Shown piece after piece: positions 41,169 to 49,293 of a stretch of 64,000 nt of DNA. Origin of the DNA: Elusimicrobiota bacterium. GTDB lineage: Bacteria; Elusimicrobiota; Elusimicrobia; UBA1565. How positions within the stretch are numbered: the first letter of the stretch is position 1; every line of letters starts with the position of its first letter. A program made the position numbers and the translations under genes. The stretch is taken from positions 39,890-103,889 of the forward strand of contig JACPXC010000044.1 of the NCBI GenBank assembly GCA_016196755.1, read 5' to 3'. The notes below the pieces were generated by a model. It saw only the letters and a list, made by a program, of their open reading frames with translations, made no database searches and was not told where the DNA came from.

Positions 41169-42557
41169 TTAGCCCAGCGTCTTGGCCAGCTCGTCGTAGA
41201 GCAGGACGCTCGAGCGCACGCTCTTCTGGAAGTCGCCCAGATGCAGCGACTCGTTCTCGGAGTGCGGGTTGGTGTAGGGGTCTTCGACCCCGATGAGGAG
41301 CGCCGGCACGCCGCCCAAGGCCTGGGAGAAAGGCTCCACGAAGCCGATCGAGCCGCCGCAGCCCACGTAGACGGCCTCGCGGCCGAAGCCCTTGGTCAGC
41401 GCCCGCTTGGCCGCGCCGAAGGCGGGGTGCTCGGGGTTGGTGATCCACCAGTTGGCGGCCTGCGGCTTGGCGAACTCGACCTTCACGCCCCAGGGGGCGT
41501 GCTGCTTGAGGTGGGCCTGCAGGAGCCTCACGGTCTTCTTGGGGTCCATGTCGGGGACGATGCGGATCCCCACGCGCGCCCAGGCGCTCTCGTTGATGAT
41601 GTTGGCGGCCGACTGCCGGGAGCTGGCGGCGATCGCGTTGACCGACACCGCGGGCTCGCGCCACATCTTGACCAAGGGCGAGCTCTTGCCGCCGACGAGG
41701 GACACGCCGCCCAAGACCTGGGTCTGCTCGCGGAACTCGGACTCCTTGTAGCGCAGCGAGGCGTAGCTCTCGGCCTCCACGGCGTTGGGCTTGCGGACGT
41801 CCTTCCAGAGCGCGGGGATGGCGAGCCGCCCCTCGGCGTCGGTCAGCGCGGCCAGCATCTTGGTCAGCGCCATGACCGGGTCGGGCAGCGGGCCGCCCCA
41901 CATGCCGGAATGCAGGGGATGGTCGGCCGTGCGTACGGTGACGTCCTGGACCACGATGCCGCGCAGGCTGGTCGTCACGCTGGGCAGGCCGGTGTCGTGG
42001 TTGCCGGTGTCGGTCAGGACCATGGCGTCGGCCGAAAGGAGCTTGCGGAACTTCTTTAGGAAGCGCGGCAGGTTCTCGGAGCCGATCTCCTCCTCGCCCT
42101 CGATGAGGACCTTCACGTTGAGCGGCAGGCGCCCGGTGGTCTTGAGCCAGGCCTCGATGGCCGCGCCATGGACGACGATCCCGGCCTTGTCGTCGGCCGT
42201 GCCGCGGCCGTAGAGCCGGCCGCCGCGGACCGTGGGAACGTAGGGCGGGCTCTTCCAGAGCTTCTCGCGGCCCACCGGCTGGACGTCGTGGTGGGCGTAG
42301 AGCAGGAGGGTCGGCGCGCCCTTGGCTTCGAGCCACTCGCCGTACACGTACGGGTGGACGCCGGGCAGGCGTAGGACGCGGACGTTTTTGAGGCCTACGC
42401 CCGCGAGGTAGGAGGCCACGGCCTTCGCCGAGCGCTCTACTTCGGAGACGGGATGGCCGGGGAACGAGCAGGAGGGGATGCGGACCAGGGCGGAGAGGTC
42501 GGAGACGAAGCGGGCGCGGCGGGCTTCGGCGTAGCGCAGGGGGGTTTTGGTATCCAT
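41169..42557 (-). CDS. M20-family dipeptidase
   Basis: 462 residues. Zinc-binding and catalytic motifs of M20 peptidases: LLYAHHDVQPV (H, D), GRGTADDKAGIV (bridging D), EGEEEIGS (catalytic and metal E), LTDTGNHD, and a C-terminal ENESLHLGDF (last H). The interposed dimerisation lid (about 190-300) is of the carnosinase/PepV type. Cytosolic dipeptide hydrolysis. A TAGGAT hexamer ends 6 bases before the ATG; its promoter faces that of the aldehyde dehydrogenase. Confidence 0.9.
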   Translation of the reverse strand: MDTKTPLRYAEARRARFVSDLSALVRIPSCSFPGHPVSEVERSAKAVASYLAGVGLKNVRVLRLPGVHPYVYGEWLEAKGAPTLLLYAHHDVQPVGREKLWKSPPYVPTVRGGRLYGRGTADDKAGIVVHGAAIEAWLKTTGRLPLNVKVLIEGEEEIGSENLPRFLKKFRKLLSADAMVLTDTGNHDTGLPSVTTSLRGIVVQDVTVRTADHPLHSGMWGGPLPDPVMALTKMLAALTDAEGRLAIPALWKDVRKPNAVEAESYASLRYKESEFREQTQVLGGVSLVGGKSSPLVKMWREPAVSVNAIAASSRQSAANIINESAWARVGIRIVPDMDPKKTVRLLQAHLKQHAPWGVKVEFAKPQAANWWITNPEHPAFGAAKRALTKGFGREAVYVGCGGSIGFVEPFSQALGGVPALLIGVEDPYTNPHSENESLHLGDFQKSVRSSVLLYDELAKTLG

Positions 42558-42563
42558 GCGCGA

Positions 42564-42583
42564 ATCCTAGCAAGATATATAAT
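42564..42583. promoter_or_regulatory. Divergent near-leaderless promoters of the dipeptidase and aldehyde dehydrogenase
   Basis: Minus TAGGAT at 42569-42564, six bases from the ATG at 42557. Plus TATAAT at 42578-42583, nine bases from the ATG at 42593. The whole divergent gap is only 35 bases. Confidence 0.6.
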
Positions 42584-42592
42584 CGTTTCCTC

Positions 42593-44020
42593 ATGAACAT
42601 CCCGGTCAAGACGATGCATGCCGCCGAGGTGGCCGAGCGCGCCTCCCGGGCGCGAGAGGCGCAGGGCGTGTGGACGCGCTACAGCCTCACCCAGCGCGTC
42701 CGCGCCATCCGGGGCTTCTGGGACGCGCTCCAGCGCGAACGCGGCCGCCTGGCCGCGCTGATCCACGAGGAGACCGGCAAGCCGATGGCCGAGGTCGAGT
42801 TCATGGAGCTCGACGCCGCCGCCCTCATCCTTAAGCATCTCACTCGCAACGCCCATCGGGTGCTCCAGGAGCAGGCCGTCCCGCTGCCGTGGCTCATGCT
42901 CAACAAGCGCGCCTATGTGCGCTACGTGCCGCGCGGTGTGGTCGCCCTCATCACGCCGTGGAACATGCCGTTCTTGATCCCGTTCTGCGACATGGTGCCG
43001 GCGCTTTTGGCAGGCAACGCCGTCATCCTCAAGCCCTCGGAATGGACCACGCGCGTCGCGCTCTACCTCGAGGACCGCGCGCGCGCCTCGGGCTTCTTCC
43101 CCGAAGGGCTCGTGCAGGTCGTCGTCGGCGACGGCGAGGCAGGGGCCGAGGTGCTCAAGCACGCCGACATGGTCCTGTTCACCGGCTCGACGGCCACCGG
43201 CCGCAAGGTGGCGGCGGCCGCCGGCGAGCGCCTCATCCCCTGCGTGCTCGAACTGGGCGGCAAGCACGCGATGATCCTGGCCAAGGATGCCCCGCTCGAA
43301 CGCGCCGCCAAGGCCGCGGTCTGGGGACGCTTCGCCAACAGCGGCCAGCTTTGCGTCGGCGTCGAGGTCTGCTTGGTCCACGAGGCGGTCTACGCCGACT
43401 TCTGCGCGCGGCTCGAGGTCGAGCTGGCCGCGCTGCGCCCCGGTCCCGCGGGGGAACCCGAGCAGGACCTCGGCGGGCTGATCCTCGCGGCCCAACTCGA
43501 CGTCGTGGAGCGCCATCTGGAGGACGCGCGCGAGAAGGGCGCGCGCGTGGTCGGGGGGGAAGTCGACCGCGCGAATGCCGCCGTCACCCCGGCCGTGGTG
43601 TTCGAGGCCAAGCCCGAGATGCTGGTCATGCGCGAGGAGACCTTCGGGCCGGTGCTGGCCGTCATGGCGGTGCGCCGCGTCGAGGAGGCACTCGTCATCG
43701 CCAACGCCGGCCGCCACGGCCTGGCCGCCAGCGTGTGGTCGCGCGACCTCGAACGCGCCGCGGAGTGGGCGTCCCTGCTCGAAGCGGGCCTGGTCAGCGT
43801 CAACGACGTCCTCATCCACTACGCGGCCTGCGCCTTGCCCTTCGGCGGGATGAAGGACTCCGGCGTCGGCCGCCGCCACGGCGACCAGGGCCTGCGGATG
43901 TTCTGCGAGGAGCAGTCCATCGTCGTCCACGAGTGGCCGTCGCAGCTCCCGGACCCCTGGTGGTTCCCCTACGGCCGGCTCAAGACCCGGATCCTGAGCT
44001 GGCTGGCCTGGTTGACCTAG
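42593..44020 (+). CDS. NAD(P)-dependent aldehyde dehydrogenase
   Basis: 475 residues, standard ALDH length. Active-site cysteine C254 in FANSGQLCVG, general base E220 in CVLELGGKHAMI, cofactor-binding TPWNMPFLIP and FTGSTATGRKV (about 197-206), and the late EETFGPVLAVM. The last 30 residues extend hydrophobically (WPSQLPDPWWFPYGRLKTRI ... SWLAWLT), hinting at membrane association as in long-chain fatty aldehyde dehydrogenases. Substrate otherwise unknown. Confidence 0.92.
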   Translation: MNIPVKTMHAAEVAERASRAREAQGVWTRYSLTQRVRAIRGFWDALQRERGRLAALIHEETGKPMAEVEFMELDAAALILKHLTRNAHRVLQEQAVPLPWLMLNKRAYVRYVPRGVVALITPWNMPFLIPFCDMVPALLAGNAVILKPSEWTTRVALYLEDRARASGFFPEGLVQVVVGDGEAGAEVLKHADMVLFTGSTATGRKVAAAAGERLIPCVLELGGKHAMILAKDAPLERAAKAAVWGRFANSGQLCVGVEVCLVHEAVYADFCARLEVELAALRPGPAGEPEQDLGGLILAAQLDVVERHLEDAREKGARVVGGEVDRANAAVTPAVVFEAKPEMLVMREETFGPVLAVMAVRRVEEALVIANAGRHGLAASVWSRDLERAAEWASLLEAGLVSVNDVLIHYAACALPFGGMKDSGVGRRHGDQGLRMFCEEQSIVVHEWPSQLPDPWWFPYGRLKTRILSWLAWLT

Positions 44021-44031
44021 CCGGTCCCCTC

Positions 44032-44886
44032 ATGAAGATCGGGCTCCACGTAGGCATCCGTCAGGGGCCGCTGGCGGCCCTCAATCGCGCGCGGGAGCTC
44101 GGTCTCGAGGCCATGCAGGTCCTGCCGTACCGCCGCTTGCCCGCCCGCGAGGAGGCGGCCGACGGGTTCCGTTGGGAGGCGCCGGACCCCGAGGAGGCCG
44201 CCGCCTTCCGCGCCGCGCGGGCCGCGGGCGGGCCGCGCTTGGCGGCCCACGTGCGCTATCTGCCGTTCTTGGCCGGCGCCGACGACATCCGCCGGGAGGC
44301 CTCGGTCGTCCTCCTGTCCCGCGAGCTGCGGTTCTCTACTTTGTTGGGCGCAGAGCAGTTGGTCCTCCACCTCGGCGCCTATTCCCCGGGGTCGAGCCCG
44401 GCGGAGGGCCTGCGCCATTTCGTCGACGGCGCGGTGGAGGCCCTCCGCCGCGCGGGCGGCGGTCCGCCGCTGGTCGTGGAGAACGTCCCGGGAGGCGGCC
44501 GGCGCATGGGGGGGACGCTCGAGGAGCTGGCGGCCTTCCGCGAGCTCCTGGCCGCGCGCGGCGTCGCCTCGCTGGTCTGCCTAGACACCGCCCACGCCTG
44601 GGCGGCCGGCTACGACGTGGCCACGGCGGAGGGCATGGGCGCCTTCCTCGACCGGGCAGCCGGCCTTTTCGGCGCGCCGGCGCTGGCACTGTTCCACCTC
44701 AACGACACCGTCGCCCCGCGCGGCTCCCATCGGGAGAACCACTGCCACTGGGGGGAGGGACTGCTCGGCGACGCCGGGCTCAAAGTCCTGTTGTCGAGGT
44801 CCGAGCTGGCCGGGGCAGCGGGTATCCTCGAGATGCCGCCGGGGAAGGACGAGGCCAGCCTCGCTTACGTCAGAAGTCGATCGTGA
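44032..44886 (+). CDS. nfo: Endonuclease IV (Nfo)-like AP-endonuclease family protein
   Basis: 284 residues, TIM barrel. Metal ligands in order: H73 (AHVRYLPF), H113 (VLHLGAYSPG), E150 (VVENVPGG), D185/H188 (CLDTAHAWAAGYD), H222 (FHLNDT), H237 (RENHCHWGEG) and E267 (GILEMPPG). This fits the nine-ligand trinuclear zinc site of Nfo with one change: the D of the usual D-x-H pair is E235 here. Nfo cuts DNA at abasic sites. ATG at 44032, eleven bases after the aldehyde dehydrogenase stop. Its end overlaps the convergent REC-MBL gene by 17 bases. Confidence 0.8.
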   Translation: MKIGLHVGIRQGPLAALNRARELGLEAMQVLPYRRLPAREEAADGFRWEAPDPEEAAAFRAARAAGGPRLAAHVRYLPFLAGADDIRREASVVLLSRELRFSTLLGAEQLVLHLGAYSPGSSPAEGLRHFVDGAVEALRRAGGGPPLVVENVPGGGRRMGGTLEELAAFRELLAARGVASLVCLDTAHAWAAGYDVATAEGMGAFLDRAAGLFGAPALALFHLNDTVAPRGSHRENHCHWGEGLLGDAGLKVLLSRSELAGAAGILEMPPGKDEASLAYVRSRS

Positions 44887-46102
44887 AGCCGTCGCGGGCG
44901 GCGTGGACGGGGATGTTCGCGCCGCGCTCGTCGAGGGCGGCGATGGCGGCGGCTTCCATGGCCTTGACCTGCTCCTCGCCGTAGGAGGGGTCGGCGTGCC
45001 AGAGCAGGAGCCGCTTGGCTTCGGTGTCGGCCGCGAAACCCGCCACCGCCCCGACCGCGCTGTGGCCGTCGTTGAGGTGGGGCTCGCGGTCGGCGTCGAG
45101 CCAGCGCGCGTTGTGGACCAGGAGGTCGGCGCCGCGGACCAGGCGGCCGATCTTCTCATCGTAGTCCTGATGGGCCGTGGCCTCGGAGCCATAGAGCTCG
45201 GTGTCGGGACAGAAGACCACGCGCCGGCCCGCGGCGTCGAGCATATAGCCCAGGGTCGTCCCCGGATGGTTCGCGTAGAACGGTGTGAGGCGCACGTTGG
45301 GGGCGATCTCGTAGGCGTCTTCCTTGAGCTCGTGGAGCTTGAGCGCCGCCTTGACCGGGCGGGGGTCGGCGGCGTAGGACTTCTTGACCGCTTCGCGCAG
45401 CTCGTTGGCCAGGCTCGAGCCGGGCTCCTTGGGGCCGCCGATGCGCAGCGCGAAGCCCTCCTGGCGCAGGAGCGGGTTGATGCCGAGGCCGCCGGTGTGG
45501 TCGGGGTGGAAGTGCGAGATGAGCCACCAGGCTTCCTTGTACGGGCTCTCGCGGATGATGGCCTCGCCGGCGGCGGCGGCCCCGCGGCCGCCGTCGAAGA
45601 TGAACAGGTGTCCCAGCACCTCGACGGTCAGGACCGGCGTGTCGTCGGGCAGAGAGCGGCCCCAGACCCGGGCGCGCACCGCCACCGCCCCGCCGGTCTC
45701 CGGGACAGCTTCCGCGGCGGTCCCGGGGGACTCGGGGGCGCCGATGAGGTCTCCGACTTGCTTGATGAGGGCCGAGGCGTCGTAGGGCTTCTTGATGAAG
45801 GCTTCGGCGCCGTACTTGAGCGCGCGGTCGATCTCGGCCGAGAAGGTCTTGCCGGAGACGACGGCCACCCTGGTCGCCTTGAGGGCCTCGTCGCTCTTGA
45901 TCATGTGCAGGAGGGTCAGGCCGTCGAGGCCCGGCATCAGGATGTCGAGCAAGACGAGCTTCGGGACCTCCTGGCGGAGGATCCCCATGACCAGGTTCGA
46001 GTCGCGCACCAAGCGCGCCTGGTAGCCCGCCTCCGAGAGGATCTCGTAGGAGAGGTTGCCGACCAGGGGATCGTCGTCGACGATAAGGACTTCCGTCGGC
46101 AT
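44870..46102 (-). CDS. Response-regulator receiver fused to metallo-beta-lactamase domain
   Basis: 410 residues. Residues 4-120 form a CheY-like receiver: DDD (acid pocket near residues 9-11), the phospho-acceptor D52-I-L-M-P, VVSGK and FIKKPYDASALI. After a linker, residues 150-400 are an MBL-fold hydrolase with HFHPDHTGG (HxHxDH), an H at NDGHSAVGA and a D in VVFCPDTELYG. Joining phosphorylation input to a metallo-hydrolase output is uncommon; the nucleotide or other substrate is unknown. Transcribed divergently from rsmD, with TATAAT 6 bases before the ATG. Confidence 0.85.
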   Translation of the reverse strand: MPTEVLIVDDDPLVGNLSYEILSEAGYQARLVRDSNLVMGILRQEVPKLVLLDILMPGLDGLTLLHMIKSDEALKATRVAVVSGKTFSAEIDRALKYGAEAFIKKPYDASALIKQVGDLIGAPESPGTAAEAVPETGGAVAVRARVWGRSLPDDTPVLTVEVLGHLFIFDGGRGAAAAGEAIIRESPYKEAWWLISHFHPDHTGGLGINPLLRQEGFALRIGGPKEPGSSLANELREAVKKSYAADPRPVKAALKLHELKEDAYEIAPNVRLTPFYANHPGTTLGYMLDAAGRRVVFCPDTELYGSEATAHQDYDEKIGRLVRGADLLVHNARWLDADREPHLNDGHSAVGAVAGFAADTEAKRLLLWHADPSYGEEQVKAMEAAAIAALDERGANIPVHAARDGFTIDF

Positions 46103-46108
46103 CGGCGC

Positions 46109-46120
46109 ATTATATATAAC
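46109..46120. promoter_or_regulatory. Divergent near-leaderless promoters of the REC-MBL gene and rsmD
   Basis: Minus TATAAT at 46114-46109 (6-base gap to the ATG at 46102). Plus TATAAC at 46115-46120 (8-base gap to the ATG at 46129). The two hexamers are adjacent, so RNA polymerase could occupy only one side at a time. Confidence 0.6.
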
Positions 46121-46128
46121 CAGGACGC

Positions 46129-46722
46129 ATGACGATGCGCATTATCGCCGGGACGGCGCGCGGCCGGCGGATCTTCACCACGCCCAAGGACATCATGGTG
46201 CGGCCCATCTCGGGGCGCATCCGCCAGCAGCTCTTCGACATCATCCGGCCGCTGGTGACGGGCTCCTATTTCCTGGACCTCTTCGCCGGCACCGGCGCCG
46301 TCGGGCTCGAGGCGCTCTCGCGCGGGGCCCAGAAGGCGGTCTTCATAGAGGTTGACAACCGCTGTCTCAAGGTCATCGGACGCAACCTCGTCCACCTGGG
46401 CTTCGAGGACCGCGGCACGGCCCTGCGCGGCAACGCCACCAACGCTTTGACCTGGGTCATGCACCGCACCAACCTCGAGAACTTCGACCTCATCTTCATG
46501 GGGCCGCCCTACCGCGAGGCCGACAACACCCCGCTCTTTTTGGCCCGCCCGACGCTCGAGCACATCAGCACGGGCAAGCTCCTGTCCCCGCACGGCTGGA
46601 TCATGGCCCAGCACCACCAGAAGGAGGAGCCGGGCGTCATCGCCGGGCTCGAGATGTTCCGGCGCGAGAAGCACGGCGACAGCCGGGTCAGCTTCTACCG
46701 CTGGGCGAAACCCGCGGTTTGA
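46129..46722 (+). CDS. rsmD: 16S rRNA (guanine(966)-N2)-methyltransferase RsmD
   Basis: 197 residues, typical length. Family features: MRIIAGTARGRRI (start), VRPISGRIRQQLFDII, the SAM-binding FLDLFAGTGAVGLEAL, and FIEVDNRCL. Motif IV, usually (D/N)PPY/F, reads LIFMGPPYREAD here, so the catalytic acid/amide is replaced by glycine. The enzyme methylates G966 of 16S rRNA in the cytoplasm. The first two codons could be skipped in favour of ATG 46135. The next gene starts on its stop (TGATG). Confidence 0.9.
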   Translation: MTMRIIAGTARGRRIFTTPKDIMVRPISGRIRQQLFDIIRPLVTGSYFLDLFAGTGAVGLEALSRGAQKAVFIEVDNRCLKVIGRNLVHLGFEDRGTALRGNATNALTWVMHRTNLENFDLIFMGPPYREADNTPLFLARPTLEHISTGKLLSPHGWIMAQHHQKEEPGVIAGLEMFRREKHGDSRVSFYRWAKPAV

Positions 46723-47504
46723 TGGGTTGGCTGGCGGACTGGACCGCCGCGCATCCCGCCCCGCCGCCGCATAAGCGCCCCGCCGGGATCGAGGTCAGCT
46801 ATTCCCAGTTGCGCGCCTTTCTAGACTGCCCATGGCTCTATCGCCTGCGCTACCAGCAGCGCTGGCGCTCCGCGCCGACGCCGGCGTCGGCGCTCGGACA
46901 GACCCTGCATCGCGCCTTGGAGCTCTACCACGCCGAGGGGACGTCCACCGCGGAGCGGCTGCTCGAGCTCTACGAGGACAGCTGGGTCAACCCGCCGGGG
47001 GCGCCCGCTCCCGAGGTGCTGGCCCTGCACGCCCGCGGGGCAGACGTCCTGCGGCGCTATTGGAGGCAGGAAAGAGATTCCAAATCCAAGGTCGAGTTCG
47101 TCGAGCGCGAGTTCCTGGCCCCTCTGGGCCCGCATACCGTGCGAGGCATCGTCGACCGGGTGGACCGTCGTCCCGACGGCACGCTCGAGGTCATCGATTA
47201 TAAGACCCACCTCGATCTGAAGGACGAGGCGGCGGCCGCCCAGGACCTCCAATTGCGGATGTACGCCTGGGGCCTGCGGGCCTGCTGGGGGCTCGGGGCC
47301 CGCTGGCTGAGCTGGCGCTACGTGGCCGCGGACCGGACGGTTACGGCGCCTTACGACCCTTCCGGGGAGGAGGAGCTCGAAGCCTTCATCACGCGCGCCG
47401 CCGACATAATCGCGGCCGCCAAGACCTTCGCCCCCGATTTCTCCTATTGTCCGCGCTGCGACTTCAAGCTGCGCTGCGAGAGGTCCCCTCTAAAAGGGCC
47501 TTGA
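46722..47504 (+). CDS. RecB-family PD-(D/E)XK nuclease-like protein with Fe-S cysteines
   Basis: 260 residues from the ATG in the TGATG overlap. The PD-(D/E)XK core is VRGIVDRVDRRPDGTLEVIDYKTH (D, then E-V-I-D-Y-K), given here as separate parts GIVDRVD and LEVIDYKT, with the upstream H in ALGQTLHRALE and the Q-x-x-x-Y in LQLRMYAWGL. Cysteines at FLDCPWLYRL and YCPRCDFKLRC match the four-cysteine Fe-S staple of AddB/RecB-like (Cas4-like) nucleases. A free-standing DNA exonuclease is the likely role. Confidence 0.85.
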   Translation: MGWLADWTAAHPAPPPHKRPAGIEVSYSQLRAFLDCPWLYRLRYQQRWRSAPTPASALGQTLHRALELYHAEGTSTAERLLELYEDSWVNPPGAPAPEVLALHARGADVLRRYWRQERDSKSKVEFVEREFLAPLGPHTVRGIVDRVDRRPDGTLEVIDYKTHLDLKDEAAAAQDLQLRMYAWGLRACWGLGARWLSWRYVAADRTVTAPYDPSGEEELEAFITRAADIIAAAKTFAPDFSYCPRCDFKLRCERSPLKGP

Positions 47505-47522
47505 AAATAGCCAGGGGGGCAG

Positions 47523-47966
47523 TCAATCCAGTATCGGCAATCCCATGGCGGCGAAATGCGCGTCAAAGGTCGCCGTCGGGATATTCTCAAGCACGGTCGT
47601 GAGCACCACATAGGAAAGGCAATCGCAGAAAGACAGTTTCTTGTCGCCGGCGAACCGTTTGAATACCTCCAAGGCCTCCAAGCGGAGGGAGTCGTCCACG
47701 GCGGCCAACCGCAAGGCCGGGATGACCCGTTCGACAAACCGCATGGCGCGGGGGTAGCCGGGTTTGCGGCGAAGCAAGGTCACGGATTCGGACAAGACGT
47801 CCCAGGTGGACCAGAAAACGGTCCGATGGCGCCGGGACAGCCTCAGCCACTCCATCGCATCCTCGTGATGGACGTCCCGAGGCTCCAGACAGGCGAAGAA
47901 AAACGAGGTGTCGCAGAATACGCGGTCCGGCCAGGGGCGGGGCATGACGGCCGACCCTCCTCTCAT
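47523..47966 (-). CDS. PIN-domain ribonuclease toxin
   Basis: 147 residues from the ATG overlapping the antitoxin stop (ATGA), preceded by AGGA; a second ATG at 47945 would trim seven residues. PIN acidic residues: D19 in VFCDTSFFFACL, E60 in SESVTLL, D117-C-L in FCDCLSYVV and D137 in TATFDAHFAAMG. It is of the VapC superfamily but diverged. With the small upstream gene it forms a second toxin-antitoxin pair. Confidence 0.82.
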   Translation of the reverse strand: MRGGSAVMPRPWPDRVFCDTSFFFACLEPRDVHHEDAMEWLRLSRRHRTVFWSTWDVLSESVTLLRRKPGYPRAMRFVERVIPALRLAAVDDSLRLEALEVFKRFAGDKKLSFCDCLSYVVLTTVLENIPTATFDAHFAAMGLPILD

Positions 47967-48253
47967 TTCTTTCCTCGCCTGCGTGCTGGCCGGACGGCGC
48001 CGTATACGACGCTGTCGGTGTCTTCGGAGACTCTCGATGCGGCATTGACCTTGGCGGGACGGCGAGCAGCCAGCGCGTAGAGCCGGTCGGCCGCCAGCCC
48101 CCGCTTTGCGACCCGCGCGGGAGCCTTTAACTCGGCGACAAGGCGCTTCCTCGCCAAAATCGTGAAGACGCGGTCCGGATGGAGTTGTAGTTCATGGATC
48201 AGGCTCGGGAGCAGTCTCCGGGCCTGTGTTATATTCAGCCTTCCGGGCAGCAT
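47963..48253 (-). CDS. Antitoxin-like small basic protein
   Basis: 96 residues from the ATG with AGGAGG six bases upstream. The start MLPGRLNITQARRLLPSLI is Phd/YefM-like in shape, and the rest is basic with an Arg/Lys-rich end (VRPARRRGKK). A DNA-binding domain is plausible but not typical; the call rests mainly on its position before the PIN gene and on the operator palindrome. Longer in-frame starts run through the promoter and are rejected. Confidence 0.6.
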   Translation of the reverse strand: MLPGRLNITQARRLLPSLIHELQLHPDRVFTILARKRLVAELKAPARVAKRGLAADRLYALAARRPAKVNAASRVSEDTDSVVYGAVRPARRRGKK

Positions 48254-48270
48254 CGAGACCTCCTTCAATC

Positions 48271-48306
48271 TGTACAAAGTGTACATGGATGGCCGGGGAC
48301 TTTCAA
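48271..48306 (-). promoter_or_regulatory. Promoter and operator of the PIN toxin module
   Basis: Minus TTGAAA (48306-48301), 17 bases, TACACT (48283-48278). The palindrome TGTACAAAGTGTACA (48271-48285) covers the -10, which would let the antitoxin complex block its own transcription. Confidence 0.75.
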
Positions 48307-48350
48307 GGGGACCGGTCTCCATGTCCCCGGAGTTGCTCTTCGGCGCGGGG

Positions 48351-49172
48351 CTAGGCCTCCGAGTCGACCACCCGGTTCTTCCCGGCGCGCTTGGCGGCGT
48401 AGAGGCGCTTGTCGGCCAGGGCGATGAGTCCGAGCGCGTCGAGCCCGTCGCGGCCGTCGCCGCTGGCGGCACCGATGCTGACGGTCGTGCGCACCGGGAC
48501 GCCGCCGTGGATCGGGACGATGGAGGCGCGCTCGAAGGCCTTGCGCACCCGCTCGGCCACCTGCGCCGCCACCTCGGCGTCGGCGCCCGGCATGATGACG
48601 AGGAACTCCTCGCCGCCGTAGCGGCCCAGGACGTCCTCCTGGCGGATGTTCATGCTGGCGGTCTCGGTGAGCTCCTTGAGCACGCGGTCTCCGAAAAGGT
48701 GGCCGTGGCCGTCGTTGAGCTTCTTGAAGTCGTCTAGGTCGAGCATGAGCACCGAGAGCGGGTGGCCTTCCCGCCTCGCGCGCTCGAGCTCGATGGACAG
48801 CGCCTCCTGCAGGTAGGCGTGGGAGAAGGCGCCCGTCATCCCGTCGGTCACCGAGCGCAGGTGCAGCTCTTCGACGCGCCGGCGCAGGTCCTGGTTGTGG
48901 ACGCGGTGGCTCTCGATGTGCTTCCCGGCGTACCAGCCGAAGGCCGCGAAGGCGAGGATGGTGCCCACGCCCATGTAGCCGTAGAAGAAGAAGTTGTCGC
49001 TCAAGTCCATCCGCGCCCAGAGCGAGAAGATGACGGGATCGGCCCGCCACCAGCGCGCGAGGAAGGCCCCGATGGGCGAGCCCAGGCCGAGGACGGCCCC
49101 GATCCCGGCGAACACGAGGTGGTACGGCCAGGCCGGCGGATGGTCGCCGGCTTGATGTCTTCGGTCCGACAT
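48351..49172 (-). CDS. Diguanylate cyclase (GGDEF) with two membrane helices
   Basis: 273 residues from the ATG that gives two hydrophobic helices (about 15-40 and 52-75) and lies 7 bases after a TATACT hexamer. The GGDEF domain has the signature RYGGEEFLVIMPGAD (active GGEEF), the preceding metal-binding D in LMLDLDDFKKLND and the usual DKRLYAAKRAGKNRV end. It should make cyclic di-GMP. The usual product-inhibition RxxD, five residues before GGEEF, reads RQEDVLGRYGG, i.e. RQED, so feedback inhibition is possible. No sensor domain beyond the membrane segment. Confidence 0.88.
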   Translation of the reverse strand: MSDRRHQAGDHPPAWPYHLVFAGIGAVLGLGSPIGAFLARWWRADPVIFSLWARMDLSDNFFFYGYMGVGTILAFAAFGWYAGKHIESHRVHNQDLRRRVEELHLRSVTDGMTGAFSHAYLQEALSIELERARREGHPLSVLMLDLDDFKKLNDGHGHLFGDRVLKELTETASMNIRQEDVLGRYGGEEFLVIMPGADAEVAAQVAERVRKAFERASIVPIHGGVPVRTTVSIGAASGDGRDGLDALGLIALADKRLYAAKRAGKNRVVDSEA

Positions 49173-49179
49173 GGGCGAG

Positions 49180-49185
49180 AGTATA
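49180..49185 (-). promoter_or_regulatory. -10 of the diguanylate cyclase gene
   Basis: TATACT on the minus strand, seven bases from the ATG at 49172. Confidence 0.5.
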
Positions 49186-49264
49186 GCGAACTGTGCCGAG
49201 GCGGGTCCGGACCCGACGCAACAATGTGACCGTGCGGCAATGGGTGGGCAGGGGGGGAGGGGCC

Positions 49265-49287
49265 TATAATGAGCCGTTGCAGGGAGG
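49265..49287 (+). promoter_or_regulatory. -10 and ribosome site of the 49294 methyltransferase
   Basis: TATAAT (49265-49270) and an AGGGAGG ribosome site (49281-49287) before the ATG at 49294. The gene therefore has a short leader, unlike its divergent neighbour. Confidence 0.6.
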
Positions 49288-49293
49288 TCGCTC

